The notes: generated by a model from the letters alone, not told the origin. A stretch of DNA of 63,411 bases from Rhypophila decipiens (GCA_033297075.1 MU858252.1:1-63411); one strand, 5' to 3'; shown: positions 20,208 to 32,887, counted from the first letter of the stretch. Translations and numbers: made by a program.

Positions 20208-21758
20208 ATGGACTCGTCAAAAGAAGAAGGCCTCCGTACCCAGCCTCCTCCAACAACTGGGGCTTCCACAGGCAAGGTGACGTAGGTCCACCCAGCTTCC
20301 TAGCTCTCATTTTCACTTGGGTAATTGCACTCTATACTAACATTAAATCGTAATTCCAAAGATTCAGGGCATGTCTCACGGTCATTGGCGGATTCTTTGC
20401 CCTATTCTGTGGTGTCGGCTTCACCAATGCGTTCGGGATATTCCAAGAATATTACATGACCAACATTCTTCCCGAGTACTCCGCATCCGCCATATCATGG
20501 ATTGGGTCTGTCTCCATCTTCCTGACTTACATCCTGGCGCCTGTCACAGGTGTTGTGGTTGACCGTTATGGGCCTACGGTGAGTTTCCGCCATCCTATTC
20601 ATGATGCTCATTCATGGCGAGCCGTTCACTAACAGTGCGAAGCCCCTGATAATTGCCGGAAGTGTTCTTGAACTGTTTTCCGTCTTCATGGTCTCGCTCT
20701 GCAAGGAATATTACCAGTTCTTCCTCGCCCAAGCCATCGTATTTGGAGTCGCCACCTGTTTCTTGACACTCCCTCCCATAAGTGCTGTCTCGCGTGCCAT
20801 GCCCTCTCACAGGGGCTTGGTAATTGGTATAGTGGTGGGCGGATCCTCAATCGGGGGCATAATCTGGCCCATCATGCTCGAAAGACTCTTCTCCAACCAG
20901 TCTCTTTCATTCGGATGGGTAATGCGCATCGTCGGCTTCACTATGCTCCCACTCCTTGTATTCGCCTCGGCCACAATTCGCGACCATCCAAAAAGAAATC
21001 AAAAGACAGTCCTTCCAGCATCTGAATCTTCCGAATCCGACACCCCAAGCTCTTCAGCAAACCCAAACCGAGCTGCAAGTCAATGGCGCTCCTCCATCCT
21101 ATCGATCCTCAAGTCCCCCGTCTTCCTCCTCCTCTCCATCGGCCTAGCAATCTCGTATCTCGGCATGTTCCTACCCTTCTTTTACATCGTTTCCTACGCT
21201 ACATCGTCCATCCTGTCCCTTCCAAAGGACATTACATTCTACCTAGCATCCATCGTCAACGCAGCTTCCCTGTTTGGGAGGACGGTGCCAGGCTATCTAG
21301 CAGATCGCTATTTCGGACACTTCAACCTTCTCTTTGCGGCTGTATTCTTGTCGGGCGTGATTGGATTCACCTGGACTGCTGCCGATACTCTTGCCGGAAT
21401 CGTGGTTTGGTGCCTGGCTTATGGGTTTACTTCGGGGGCAATTCTTAGTTTGCAGAGCGCTTGCGCCGGAAAGATTGTTGGGTTGGAGAAGCAGGGGTTG
21501 GGTGTGGGACTGGTTATGGGCGCCGTTTCGGCTGGGTGAGTTTTCCGATCCCTCCCTTGATTAGCCGGAGTGTTTTCAAATGCTAATCATGTCAACATGA
21601 ACAGGTCGCTTGCTGGAGCACCCATTGGAGGTAGTCTGGTGGGAAGCTATGGGTATCTGGGCCTGTCAATGTTTACGGGTGCGACTCTTGTGGCTGGGTC
21701 GCTTTTCGTTGGAGCGGCGAGGCTTGGGCTTGACAAGAAGATATTCGCAGCGGTGTAA
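20208..21758 (+). CDS. MFS transporter, monocarboxylate-porter-like
   Basis: Exons about 20208-20281, 20362-20578, 20643-21535 and 21605-21758; phases consistent, about 445 aa. The short Pro/Thr-rich cytosolic N-terminus is followed by ACLTVIGGFFALFCGVGFTN (TM1), VVDRYGP, GSVLELFSVFM, the ISAVSRAMPSHRGLVIGIVVGGSSIGG loop and helix, a hydrophilic central loop (RNQKTVLPASESSES) and six more helices including GRTVPGYLADRYFG. This is the MCT-type fungal MFS pattern, found both as carboxylate carriers and as exporters in metabolite clusters. Divergent pairing with the Zn2Cys6 gene favours export of the locus product (inference). The exact acceptor at 20362 or 20368 is uncertain. Confidence 0.83.
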
Positions 21759-22390
21759 AGGCATATTCTCTCTGTAAGCATTGCGTTAAAATGCAAGACA
21801 ATTAGAATTCTGATACGATGATGATAATATGCAACCTGCCGCAGACGCCGCATAAAGGGGCGCTTTTAGTGGATTACGTGATTGTCTCAGAACGGCTTCA
21901 TCTTTACGAGCCAGCCTCTTGCGATGCATATTCCAAGGATGGATTACTAATGTGTATAATGATACTGCTAATAATGGATAATTCCTCAAATACGCACATC
22001 CTCATTCTAATCAGCGCAAGAGCTAGTAGCAAGTTGTTGTCTCGTTGATTTCATACTCCTTGGCCGTTGTTGGAAAGAGCAGTTGTAAGTAAGGCTGACA
22101 GTGTTTCAGGACACCATGAGACAGTTCATAACTGTCAGAACTGGGGGTTTTCATAGCAGTGAAAGTCGAAAATAGATCGTCTGGCAAAATGGAACTCCAG
22201 CAGCATTTATCTGATGTCAGATTTCAACCGAAGGTGGTATAAAGCCATGAGTTCCTGGCGTTCCTGTGTTACTTGATGTGATCTGTATCACTTACAGAGT
22301 CTTAATCTTCTTACTCTTGTGGGATACAATTCATACAGTTATTCTTGCACAGATCTAAAAAGATTTTTACATCCACATATCCAAATACCA
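21759..22390. other. intergenic, no gene seen
   Basis: AT-rich spacer between the exporter and the caspase-like gene; likely right border of the candidate cluster. Confidence 0.45.
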
Positions 22391-23335
22391 ATGGCCTCCA
22401 CATCGACTAGACCTGCACGAACTCCCTCGCCAACAGAGTACACCACGTCCAAGATCTTCACCTTGAAATGGAACCACTCCTACGACGATCCCGACCCGCA
22501 AGCTCCACAGCACCAAGCCCGCAACGTGAGGTTCGACGCCGACGTTATCCATGACCGGGATAACCTCAAAGTCATTCTTCATGACACGTTCGGTGTCACC
22601 GTCGGGACCGACTACATCGTCAGGCGCAAGCGGAATTTTCTTGGCATCAAACAGCCTTATACCGCTGAACCCGTTGTTCAAGCCATCAACGCCGATGCAC
22701 GTGGCTTGGGCAACCAAGACCTCTTTGTCTTTTATTATAGTGGTTATGGGGAGCATGATAACCGGCAGGGGCTGGCCTTTGCCAAGTAAGTAGTAGCACA
22801 TCACCACAAAAAGAACACAGAACATTCCTTTGGTGTACAATAAATGGCTTAAACCGAGCATTACGAATACTGATCAAATGATGTTAGCAACAAACCGGGA
22901 CGCTTTATCCTCGCCAGCCCAATCCTGGCCGCCCTGCGCGCTCTGCCATGCGACGTCCTAGTCATCCTCGATTGCTGCAACGCAGTAAATACCTCGCTTC
23001 CGCCACCCACCGGTCCAAGCAATAAAAGGATGGTACGTATCTATGAAGAAGATAAAAAAAGACAAAGCTGATATTATGGTAATTAGATGATCCTCGGCGC
23101 GTCTCTGTCAACCGACCTCACCACGGCCGACTCGACGCGAACAATGACCAACCGGCTCAGAAAGGTTCTCAGGACATGGGCCACGACGAATAACAACGAG
23201 TTGAGGATTGCCGAGCTCGGTCGCTTAATCAACCGTAGCACTGCTGAACTTCAACGAAGTGGGGATACTTATGTCCGGGATGTTGTCATTCAGGATTATA
23301 CCGGGCGTGGAGATATTACACTCGGAAGAGGCTAG
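22391..23335 (+). CDS. Caspase-like (C14-fold) protein with substituted catalytic His
   Basis: Exons 22391-22785, 22888-23032 and 23087-23335 give 262 aa. Core motifs of the caspase/metacaspase p20 domain are visible: KVILHDTFGV (where metacaspases have L..LGF), LFVFYYSGYGEHD (normally YYSGHG, with the catalytic His) and VLVILDCCNA (the nucleophile Cys environment DCC). The His is replaced by Tyr, while the Cys-bearing motif is kept. The protein is shorter than type I metacaspases and has no Pro/Gln-rich prodomain. It may be an inactive pseudo-protease, or use another base. Such orphan caspase-like domains occur as effector or partner proteins in fungal NLR systems, and an NLR lies 11.5 kb upstream. 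Confidence 0.75.
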
Positions 23336-24006
23336 GTCTTCCAGTGGCAAGATGTTCTGTCGGTTTTCATGATAAAGGTGATGTATCTGTTATGTATAGA
23401 GCATGGTGGAGTTTGGCTTGCGTGTTGCTTGGTGTTTTGTCTTGTTTTATTTTTCCCTCTGTTTTGCTGCCTCTCTTGAGGTTAATTACAAATGCGACTT
23501 GTACTATAGAGCGCTGTCCAGGCTACAACCTGGTTTTGCAATGGAACTTGCAGCTGCTCGTGATAAACGGTCCCTAATTGGTTACCTGCGCATTGAAATT
23601 AAGACAAACGGCCAGAACCGGTTGTTGGGCAAACTCGCTTCAATATCCAGGACCAATCGGCCGTGTTGCTATCTGTTGGTCTGGTCTTCCCATCCTCTCG
23701 TAGTATGACAGTTGGTCAGATGCAGGGGCCAATGACCAACCACGAAGGTCGTCCCTGTCACAGTGAACTTCGTTGCGTAACATTCTACCAGTGACATGTC
23801 ACATTACACATTAGATAGTCAGCAAAGGGAAAATCAGCGAAGGGCGTCGGGCGAGTGGTACAAAGAAGAGGAGAGGTGACGATAAACACTATCAGCCAGG
23901 TACATGTAGTCAACGGACAAATTTGCACCATATTCCCACCAGCAGATTCCCCTGGTACTTGTCCAATGATTTCTTCGAAGCATCCTTTCCCAACCCCAAG
24001 CACATC
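23336..24006. other. intergenic, no gene seen
   Basis: Convergent 3' regions of the caspase-like and GST genes. Only short shadow ORFs; no RNA gene recognised. Confidence 0.45.
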
Positions 24007-25069
24007 TCAAGAATCCTTTGGAGTTGTATCCTCACCCGCCGCAATCTTGGCCTCGTACTCCTGCAAGTTCTTGATCCCCTTGGGCATCCCGTTCCACATC
24101 AAGCCCTGCTCGTCCATGAGCTTGTCGCGCTTCTCCATGGCGCGCTTCCAGGCCGGGCGGCAAGTCATGCTCTCGTGCCAGGCCTTCACCCTGGGGAACC
24201 CAGCGAACTTGTCCTCATCTGGGCACAAGAGCACGCTCTCAAGTCTGTCATTCCAGGGGACAAACGCGAGGTCGGCATAGGTCATCTTGTCGTCGACTAG
24301 CCAATCCTTGTCGGCCAGTACCCCTTCTAGGACACCCAGCACTCGTTTGACCTGATTGTTGTAGCGCTCGATGGCGGAAGGGACCTTCTCCGGATGGAGG
24401 ACGTTGAACCTAAGAATGGCGTCAATGGGGATTCGTAATGGGACCAAGACTTTGGAGATGGGTAAATAACGCACCAACCTGCAGTGCCCCAGTAGGGACC
24501 CTGCCCGCTCATTTGGAAGTGAAGCCACTGGTTTATGAGGTGTTGCTCCTTGAGCGTGTTGTAAGTCAAGAGCTTGTCTTTGTCATACTGCTGGACGAGG
24601 TATGTGATGACGGCGCCGGATTCCCAGAGGACGAGGTCGGTATTGGGGTCCTCAATGGCTAAGATGCAAAGTCAGCCCAAAACCGCGCACCGGGAGTCGT
24701 CGTCGATGGAAAAGTGGCTGGGGAATCATACCCGGCGCGCGGCCGTTGGGGTTCAGGTCGGTAAACGGCTTCTTCTTTACATGGTCGAACTTAAAAGAGA
24801 CAACTTCGTAGGACAGACGAAGCTCTTCGAGGATAACAACAACCTGCGGAAAGGATGGTGAGCACGATGAAGATGCCGCCAGCAAATACTCTTACAAAAA
24901 AACAAGATGGAAAATTACTTACTTTCCAAGGGTTTGGGCCCGATGCTTCAGTAGGTCAGTAATCTTGATGTTGGACACGGGATAGAGTGACTGTGTGTTC
25001 CATGCGGCCTTTTAGAGAGACAAACTTACGAGTCAACCACACCCGGATAGGTTTCAGACCTTGGTCCAT
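24007..25069 (-). CDS. Glutathione S-transferase, Ure2/GstA-like
   Basis: Five exons, 25069-25030, 24945-24923, 24843-24732, 24658-24475 and 24409-24007; every join is in phase and the product is 253 aa. The thioredoxin-like N-terminal domain reads WLTPSGPNPWK, VVVILEEL, FTDLNPNGRAP (the cis-Pro turn) and LWESGAVITYL (glutathione gamma-Glu contact ES). The all-helical C-terminal domain includes QGPYWGTAGWF and WLVDDKMTYADLAFVPW. This is the fungal Ure2-like class, used in detoxification and in metabolite clusters. The micro-exon of 23 nt is unusual but its borders are canonical. It could conjugate a reactive intermediate of the neighbouring cluster, or be unrelated. Confidence 0.9.
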
Positions 25070-26765
25070 GTCTTCTTTTCTCAATAATTCGTTCCTTTCT
25101 CGTATATCCGGTGCTTAAACTGGGCCAGTCTTGACAGTATCACTTTGGAGAAAGTGGCAGGCATGTCAAGGGCAGCTTGTTGAGGGTGGACGCCTTCCTA
25201 TATAAGTCGAATCAGTTTTCGGTGTTGGTGATATTAGGGACGGCTGGTTGGTTCACCACCGACAAATAACACGACGACTCCTTTGGGTGTTGGTTGTAAA
25301 CTTGTATCACATAATGCTGACACCCGGGTATGTCGGTAATTCTGCCGACTCGGGGCACGCCTGGTGTGTTTAAGGGATGATGACGGGCATGCCAGATTTG
25401 CTACAGAGAGGTGCACACCAAATGATGTTGGTCGCCCATCAAATCTCGGCCGACCTAGGAAAGACCTGAGGGGGGTTTCCTACCAGTTTCCTACCCCAGT
25501 GATTGTAAGATTCATCACACCTGTTTCTGTGGGTCCGATCGGGCGTCACTGCAGGACATTGCGATCGAAGGAAGGTTTATCCCCACATTTGTGCAAATCC
25601 ATGGCCAAAAACGTTTTCATGAATTCGGGCATCAGAAAGAACGTCGCTCGTACTTGACGGCGTACCGTTCTCCTCCGCTGAGCAATGGAAAGATCCTTTT
25701 ATGACACGCGATGTAATATTGATCAAGATGCTTTCAAACCAGCCCCCTGTATGGACAGGGCGTCAGCCTTGCCAAGACCGGATCGGCATTAACAACTTCC
25801 CAACCTCGCAGAGAATCACAAGGTAAAACCATAAAGAAAACCATTTTGATTCGTGAAAAGTTTACGGTGATTGCCAAATTGCCAAATTCTCTGATCTGAT
25901 GTGTTATCCCGGAAGTGTAAAGCGGTGTACCATTAGATGGCATCGAAATATTTCAGATGAATCCGTTCTGTTTCCGGGAGATTTTGACCTAGGGAGATTT
26001 ACACGGCTAATAAACGACCGACGTGAGGATGAGGGATCGTAAGGGTATGATCAAAATACAACGAGAACCCGGCCATGTCATGTTTTTAGTTGTAAAGACG
26101 GTTAACTTTCAAACCGTGTCAAGACAATTCGAGCCAAATCAAACCAATCGGGCAACATGATTGAGGAATTTACTGAATTTGACGCCTCCTGATTTTATAA
26201 CATGAAGCTCCAGAGTAAACAAGATGCATCTGTTCTGGCCAGTTGGGGCATTTATTCTAAGAAGTCAAAGGATCTATTCTAACCCGTCAAAGCATCTAAT
26301 TCTTGCCTGCAGCGCATTCAGTCCAGCGAGTCAAGGCAGTTCGTTCGTAATTTGGTATCGCGGCACCTGCTCCGTGTTTTTGCCGTGGGCGCCCGCCCAC
26401 CCCCATCTCATCCATCTTCGCTCTGCTCCTGCCTTCAACACTCTAGCCCCACACCGTCCCTTTCCTTCCGGCTGACCTTTCCTCCCATCTTGACCCACCC
26501 GTAAAGACCCCTCCACCGCCGACCCGTCATCCCATTTGCGGCCGATGACCACTCCCAGCGTCTTGACCCCTCCTTCCGTGATCTTCCACCTTTCGCCGTC
26601 GCCCATACTCTGTTATTCCTGCTGCAGCCCCCCGGCTCTGGACAACCTTCGTGCCTCCATTTGCCCCTGGCAATCCTTTGCGTCTTTGCCCGAACCGACG
26701 ATTCTCTGGGCCTCCGCAATCAACCTTTCTTTTGAATCGTGCCTACATTTTACATCTGCTTGGCC
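25070..26765. other. 1.7-kb intergenic, no gene seen
   Basis: No ORF with recognisable protein character. The stretch around 25700-26250 is AT-richer; the last 350 bases are strongly CT-rich, as expected for the promoter of the highly biased gene that follows. Confidence 0.45.
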
Positions 26766-29700
26766 ATGGCTTCGCTCAATAGAGGAGTTCGCTGGGCTGT
26801 AGTGGTCATCGGCTGCCTCTGTCTCGGCGCGCCTGCCCAATCCACAACAGACAGTATCGTTACATCTGTTTCTGTGACAGCGAATTCGACTGGTGGTGGT
26901 ACTGCCCAGGACATCACTTTGAACACCATCACGACCTACCCTGTCTTTGGCCCTCCTCGATTGACCATCTCCAAGATCACCGGCACGCTTCAGACCGAAG
27001 AAACATCCTTGTCAACTTCGAGCAGTGATACTCGGCCCACAATCTCGGAGACGGAGCTGCCATCGACCTCGACCTCGACCTCGCCCCCCGATAGCAACGT
27101 GCCTTCCAGCTCGCACACCTGGTTAACCGCCAGTCCGAACGGCGGGATCAGTAGCAGCTCGATCCTCGATGGCTCCACGACCCAAATGCTACCACCAACC
27201 GAGAGCAGCCTGTCGACAACATATTCTCTATCCACCTTGGAGACCAGTACCTCTCTGGCATCACTCTCCGCTGCTGTCAGTTCGCAGAAACCAACAATTA
27301 CTGACAGCATCGGTCCCGTTACGTCATCAACAAGCTCATTTAAGTCAGGTTCGACTGTCGGTGATTCAGCATCATCAACCAACCTTGACTCCGACAAGGG
27401 GACTTCTGTTGTCACTTCGGCGACCGAACCCGCCTCCACAGAAAGCAGTGATCATGATGCTACTCTCGCACCGGGCTCGTCTTTGACATCACAGCCCACC
27501 CAGTCCACCAGCGGAACAAGTCCATCATCAACCGACCTTGAACCCCACAAGGGGACTTCTGAAGTCCCGACCCTAGCTAGTGGGACAACTCCAAGCTCAT
27601 CATCAGCAATAGCTTTATCGTCTGGACTCACGACGCTGGCCAGCGGGTCAACTTCAAGCTCGTCAGCGATAGTTTCATCGTCCACGACCACGACTATGTC
27701 TGGCGCGACAACTCCAAGCTCATCGGCAATGGCTTTGTCGTCTGGACTCACGACGCTAGCCAATGGGTCAACTTCAAGCTCGTCAGCCATGGGGTCATCT
27801 TCCACGACTACGGCTATGGCTGGTGCGTCAACTCCAAGCTCATCAGCCATGGGTTTATCTTCTCAAGTCAGCAGCCTAACCAGTAGGACAACTCCAGTGT
27901 CATCAGAGACGGTTGCATCTTCTGAAGCCACGACCCTCGCTAGTGGGACAACTCTAGGATCATCAGTAATGGCTTCATCCTCTGAACGTCCGATCCTAAC
28001 CAGTGGGACAACTCCGAGCTCATCAGCGATGTTTTCATCTTCTGTAGTCACCACAGCAGCTAGTGAGATGACGCCGGGCTGATCACAAACAGCCATATCT
28101 TCTGAAGTCACCAGCCTAACTAGTGGGGGACTCGGAACAACAGGCTCACCAGGGACGATTCCATCTTCTGGAATCACCACAGCAGCTAGTGAGACGACTC
28201 CGAGCTCATCACAAACAGGCATATCTTCTAAAGTCACCAGCCTAGCTAGTGGGGAAACAACAAACTCACCAGAGACGATTCCATCATCTGAAATCACCAC
28301 CCGATCTGTTCAGACAACTCCAAGCTCGTCAGCAACGGTCTTATCTTCCGAGAAGCCCACTATAACTGGCGGAACATTTACAGCCTCATCACCGACGGTT
28401 TTATCTTCCGGTGCCACCAACCTTGGCTCCTCTTTGCCTGCGACACTGAATTCCACCAGTCTGCTCGGCACCGTTCCCTTCCCGTGGTCAAATTCGTCAG
28501 TGACCCGTTCTGGCCTCGAGTCCTTGTTGACTGGGAGCCCGGTGACAACTAGTCAAGATGTACCCGGGGAGACAATGGAGGGTTCTTCCTTCACACTGTT
28601 TCCTACAACCGGCGTCATGAATACGACTCTGGCTTCATGGACAAGCTCTACAATGCAACAAGCGACGCCGCTACCTGCTCCGACCAGTGGCAGCGGGACA
28701 ACGCTTCCAGGTCTTTCTGGAGGCACCAGTACAGCCACTACATCCACCGAACCGTCCATAACCCAGGCGCCAGATGCTAGCACTAGCTCAGGCCAGATTC
28801 CATTCATGAACGGAACCTCTGAGGTCACTGGCAACTCCACAGCCTTACCTGGAGACCCCCAGTCCATCGTCGATTCCTCGCTCATGTCGACCAGCATGTC
28901 TACCGAGACCTTGGTTCTATCAGATGGGAGCACCACTACAGAAACCATACCCGTACCAGTACCTGTTCCCACTGGGAGGGGGGGCGGAGGTGGCGGCAAT
29001 GGCGAAGGCAGCGGTGGTTGTTCGGACCCGGGATGCGCGAATGGAGGAGGTGGTAGTTCAGGGAGTGGAGGCGGTGGTAACGGAGGAACGGGCGCGGGCT
29101 CAGGCTCTGGAGGTGGAGGTGGAACGAGTGGAGGTGGGGGCGGCGGAACAGGAGCGGGCTCGGGCTCTGGAGGTGGAGGGGGAACGAGTGGTGGTGGAGG
29201 CGGCGGAACGGGAGCTGGATCTGGAGGAGAAGGCGGAACTGGTAGCAGTGGAGGCGGAGTAGGTGGTGAAGGAGAAGGGAGCGGTGGTAGTGGAAGTGGT
29301 GGTGAGGGTGAAGGTGAGGGTGACCCAGACGATAACAAGCCGTCAGAAACAGCCTCTCCGACATCCTCGGCGACATCTTCGAGCTCGGAATCGTGCACAA
29401 GCACCGTCACGGCCACATACAAGAGCGTCTTTTGCACCGTTACCACCAGTTCGACAACTATAACCACAGGCACTGACGAAGCGAACCAAGCGACTGTTGC
29501 AGTGGCCCGTCGCGATAAGGACTGCTCGACACTCGACTACAGCACAATCATGAAGTGTTCGGCCACTGCCACCACCGCGACGTCGTCGGTTACGGCGACG
29601 GCCACAGTCTATGCCAATATCCTTTGCTCGGGCGATACTTGTGGAGGCGGGGACTGCTCTCTCGAAGGCAATCCTAGCGATGGTGGCCTCGTCGAGGTCA

Positions 29701-30734
29701 GGGATGGTAAGCCGGTTATGCGGCCAAAGAAGAAATCGCCATACAAGCCGAAGAAGGCTCCCAAGCGCAACTCTGAGCCCGCAGTAGGAAAATGGGCGAC
29801 GCCCGCCAACTACAACAATGACTTCTTCAACTTCATGCGTGGCGAGGTGGCGCGGGCATACAAGGCGGGAACCATCGTCGGCGAAACACCAGATATCGCT
29901 GGGGCTTATTTCACGAAATGGGCCAATGAACCGACCCAGATTGCCGTCCAAGGAGTCTTCGGATGTACAGTGATTGTCGTTGCATCCCGGAGAGGTGCCC
30001 TAGTATACCACATCTGGGAGGATCCCGTTTTCGGTCGCTGGGACAAACAGCACCGCAAGATCGACCCCCCGAATGAGGCGGACGTGAGCACGGCCATCCG
30101 CCAACTGTGGCTCAAGGATAACTCTGCGCCAGACCAGATGGCGGGAATTTTGGATCTCCGCAGTGACCACCCGAGTTATGCCACGGATAGCAAGATGGAC
30201 AGGGCTTACCACGACGTACTCAACAATGATGCCTTCCCGCAGGTATGGATCATAGCACCCGTTGTCGGCTACGCGAGCCCTATCCAGACAGCCAAATATC
30301 AGGAGCTCAGGTGGGACGAGGCTATCCGTCAGAGACTTGTGCCCGAAATCGAGAGAATCTTTGCCGAGGGAGACAAACCATATATCGCAAACCCCACCAT
30401 CGTCAAATACTCGTCCCAGGATTGGCGAGATGACAACAGGGTGGACTTCGAGTACAAGGTGGCCAACGGCAAGACCCTTTTGCAATATCAACCTGCCGAG
30501 GATTGTGCAGGCACCGCTGCATACAAGCTCTGGGTCGAAGCCGCTGAGTTTGGTTCCGATACCTGGTCACCGCCTTATCCCGGACAAGCCATCTATGCTG
30601 TCCAGCAAGGACTGTCGAGGCGAGAGGATGGGATGACCATCCCACCTGTGGGCCGCCTTGTAGTTTTGATACTTGCGGCGGCGATTCGTGCGATCTACCA
30701 GACAATGGTCTCTCGGCAGAGCATTTTGGCGTAA
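26766..30734 (+). pseudogene. Ser/Thr-rich secreted adhesin-like protein, paralog A, one in-frame stop
   Basis: A signal peptide (MASLNRGVRWAVVVIGCLCLGAPAQ) opens a long Ser/Thr-rich region with imperfect tandem units around TTPSSSA. Frame 3 is open from 26766 to 30734 except for one TGA at 28080-28082. Comparison with sister units (CCG AGC TCA TCA CAA) shows a TCA codon changed to TGA. Downstream come a Gly-rich segment (about 28977-29330), a Cys-containing SSSSES-type linker, a dibasic region (RPKKKSPYKPKKAPKR) and a conserved-looking C-terminal domain starting ATPANYNNDFFNFMRGE and containing VIVVASRRGALVYHIWEDP. The only intron-like span over the stop is 30 bp, too short. Either a nonsense allele, a readthrough gene, or two proteins. 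Confidence 0.6.
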
Positions 30735-30805
30735 ATGTCTCTATGAAACTTGACGGCATGCGGCCAGGACTCGCTCCGAAGCGCATAAGCAACCCCCCTC
30801 CACAG

Positions 30806-32887
30806 CAATGGGTCTAGTCTGCCAACTATAGAAATAACGACCCCATGCTCTTTATGCGCGGCGAGATAGCATTGTGTCATCTGGCCGAGACGGCGGTGAA
30901 GGTACAACGAGGTGGCACAAGTACATTTGCCGCGAAATGGGGCAACTAAGTCGAGTCTATGGCAATCGAGTCTCTGCGTGGGTGCGTAGGAGTAATCGTG
31001 GTGTCGCAGAGAGGCGCGCTCATGTTCCACATCTGGGAGGTTCCTTCCTTCATCCGCTACGGCTCAAAGACGGGCCAGCTGTTGCCTCGAGACGAAAACG
31101 CGTGGCCAATGCACGTTTATTGGCCCCTGCGCTACATCAATTACAACATGCAGGAGAGCAGCATGGCGGGCATTCTGGACCTGCGGACCGACAGCCAGAA
31201 TTTCCATGAGAGCGACAATCTGCCAGACGATGATGAAGATTGGCACTATGTGCTCAACAACGACGCGGGCCCGGTGGTCTACCTTGTGAGCCCAGTCACG
31301 CTAAGCAAGCAGACGGACGAAGTGGCACAACAACTGCCATACAGATACCCCACGCTGGTGAACCAGGTAGAGCAGGATATACGCGACATTTTCGCAGACC
31401 AACCTAATCCATATCCTAATATCCCTATCTACCCACTAAGGTACAGCCCTCCAGCGCAAGAGATGGATGCCAACTATGCGACCCCAGGTGGCAAGGTGCT
31501 GCTGCAATATCAACCAGCACCCGATTGTCAGGGCCAGGCTCAGTGGAGAATGTGGGTGGAGGGTAAGCCGATTCCAGGCACGTCGTGGAGTCCGCTGCCT
31601 GGCCAAATCTACAGGGACCCTACCAGTCCTTGGGGCCGATCTACTGACGGTTCATGTCCCAAGAGAAATGTTACCGACACCAACACGACTTCGACGGCCT
31701 TCAGCAACTCTTTGACCGTGCCACTGGCTAGTTGGACGTCCTCTGCGGCGAATAGCTCTTTCACGCGTACATGGGGACCCGCGTTCAACACCTCGTCCGT
31801 TGCGAATGCCACTCTGGGTCAGACCATCACCAGTCTCATGGGAACCACCGGGCTTCCCTGGATGAACATCACCGTGGGTCCAACAGTCTCGCAAACACCA
31901 CAAGCCGGAAATTTATCGTCATCTTCCAACCTTTTGCACCGCATCACCGAGGTCTCAACTCTGACGGCCAACATTTCTTCCTTGACGTCGACAGCGGCCC
32001 TTTCGTCAAACACTTCATCAACGTCGATGCCGCTACTGAATTCGACGTCGACTTCATCAACCTCGATGCCGCTACTGAATTCAACGTCAATGAAGCTACT
32101 GAATTAGACGACTTTGACTTTATCAACGTCGATGCCGCTACTGAATTCGACTTCATCAACGTTAATGCCGACGCCGACGCCGACCTCGACTTCGACTTCG
32201 ACTTCATCAACGTTAATGCCGACACCGACTTCGACTTCGACTTCATCAACGACGTCATCAACCCCAATCACTTCGGTGGTATCAGTAACATGGACTTGGA
32301 CAATTACCAGCACCACTACCGTCACTTCCACTGCCTCGAGTCAAGCACCGAAGTATGCTCGTGGCACCTGCAGGGTCCATGTCAAAGAGTCGGTCGCTAT
32401 CCAGATCGACCACGACAAAAAGACCTTTTTTGCAGCGGGACTCCAGGTAGAGGTTGACATTTTCGACAATGCAAACAACTTGATCACCAGTGGCTCGTCG
32501 AGTTCCTCGTCCTTTACACCGTCCATGGAACACCCCACAGAGTGGTTTGCCTGGGGACAAGACGTGGTAATCCCTAGGGGCAAGTTGGATTATGAAGTGA
32601 TTCTTACCATGAAGGATCACGCGATCACGGTCACTTATCCGGCGGGGTCTAAAGAAGCTCGGCCGATCCGGCACGACCCGGGGGTTCCAGCTCTCAAGCC
32701 TCGCGCGCACGTGCACGATATCCTACAAGACACCAAGGGGATGGTAAATGACATTGTCTTCAAAGCTGGAAGTTACACTTTCTCGACCAAGAATTATAAG
32801 GTGGTCAACGATGGCTACTGTAGTGTGGGCGGATGGGCCGCTTGGGACATCTCGAACCAGTATCCGGTCCGGAATATGGATTGTTAG
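30806..32887 (+). pseudogene. Paralog B of the adhesin C-terminal domain, several in-frame stops
   Basis: Directly downstream and homologous to the end of paralog A: SANYRNNDPMLFMRGE, AAKWGN, VIVVSQRGALMFHIWE, MAGILDLRTDSQNF and GGKVLLQYQPAPDCQG match NYNNDFFNFMRGE, TKWAN, VIVVASRRGALVYHIWE, MAGILDLRSDHPSY and GKTLLQYQPAEDCAG. The same frame has TAG at 30815-30817, TAA at 30947-30949 and TAG at 32105-32107, the last inside a tandem MPLLNSTS repeat where a TCG codon became TAG. The longest intact piece is 30959-32107. A different C-terminal domain follows (ARGTCRVHVKESVAIQIDHDKKTFF to about 32887), not seen in paralog A. A tandem duplication that has decayed; the remaining ORFs might still be expressed. 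Confidence 0.65.

Noticed and set aside
28056..28085. Short intron removing the TGA of paralog A
   Set aside because: The GTGAGA...AACAG span is about 30 bp, below the usual minimum for fungal introns.
28553..29473. Pro-rich 306-codon minus-strand ORF
   Set aside because: Antisense of the Gly-rich and Ser/Thr-rich coding region of paralog A; composition explains the open frame.
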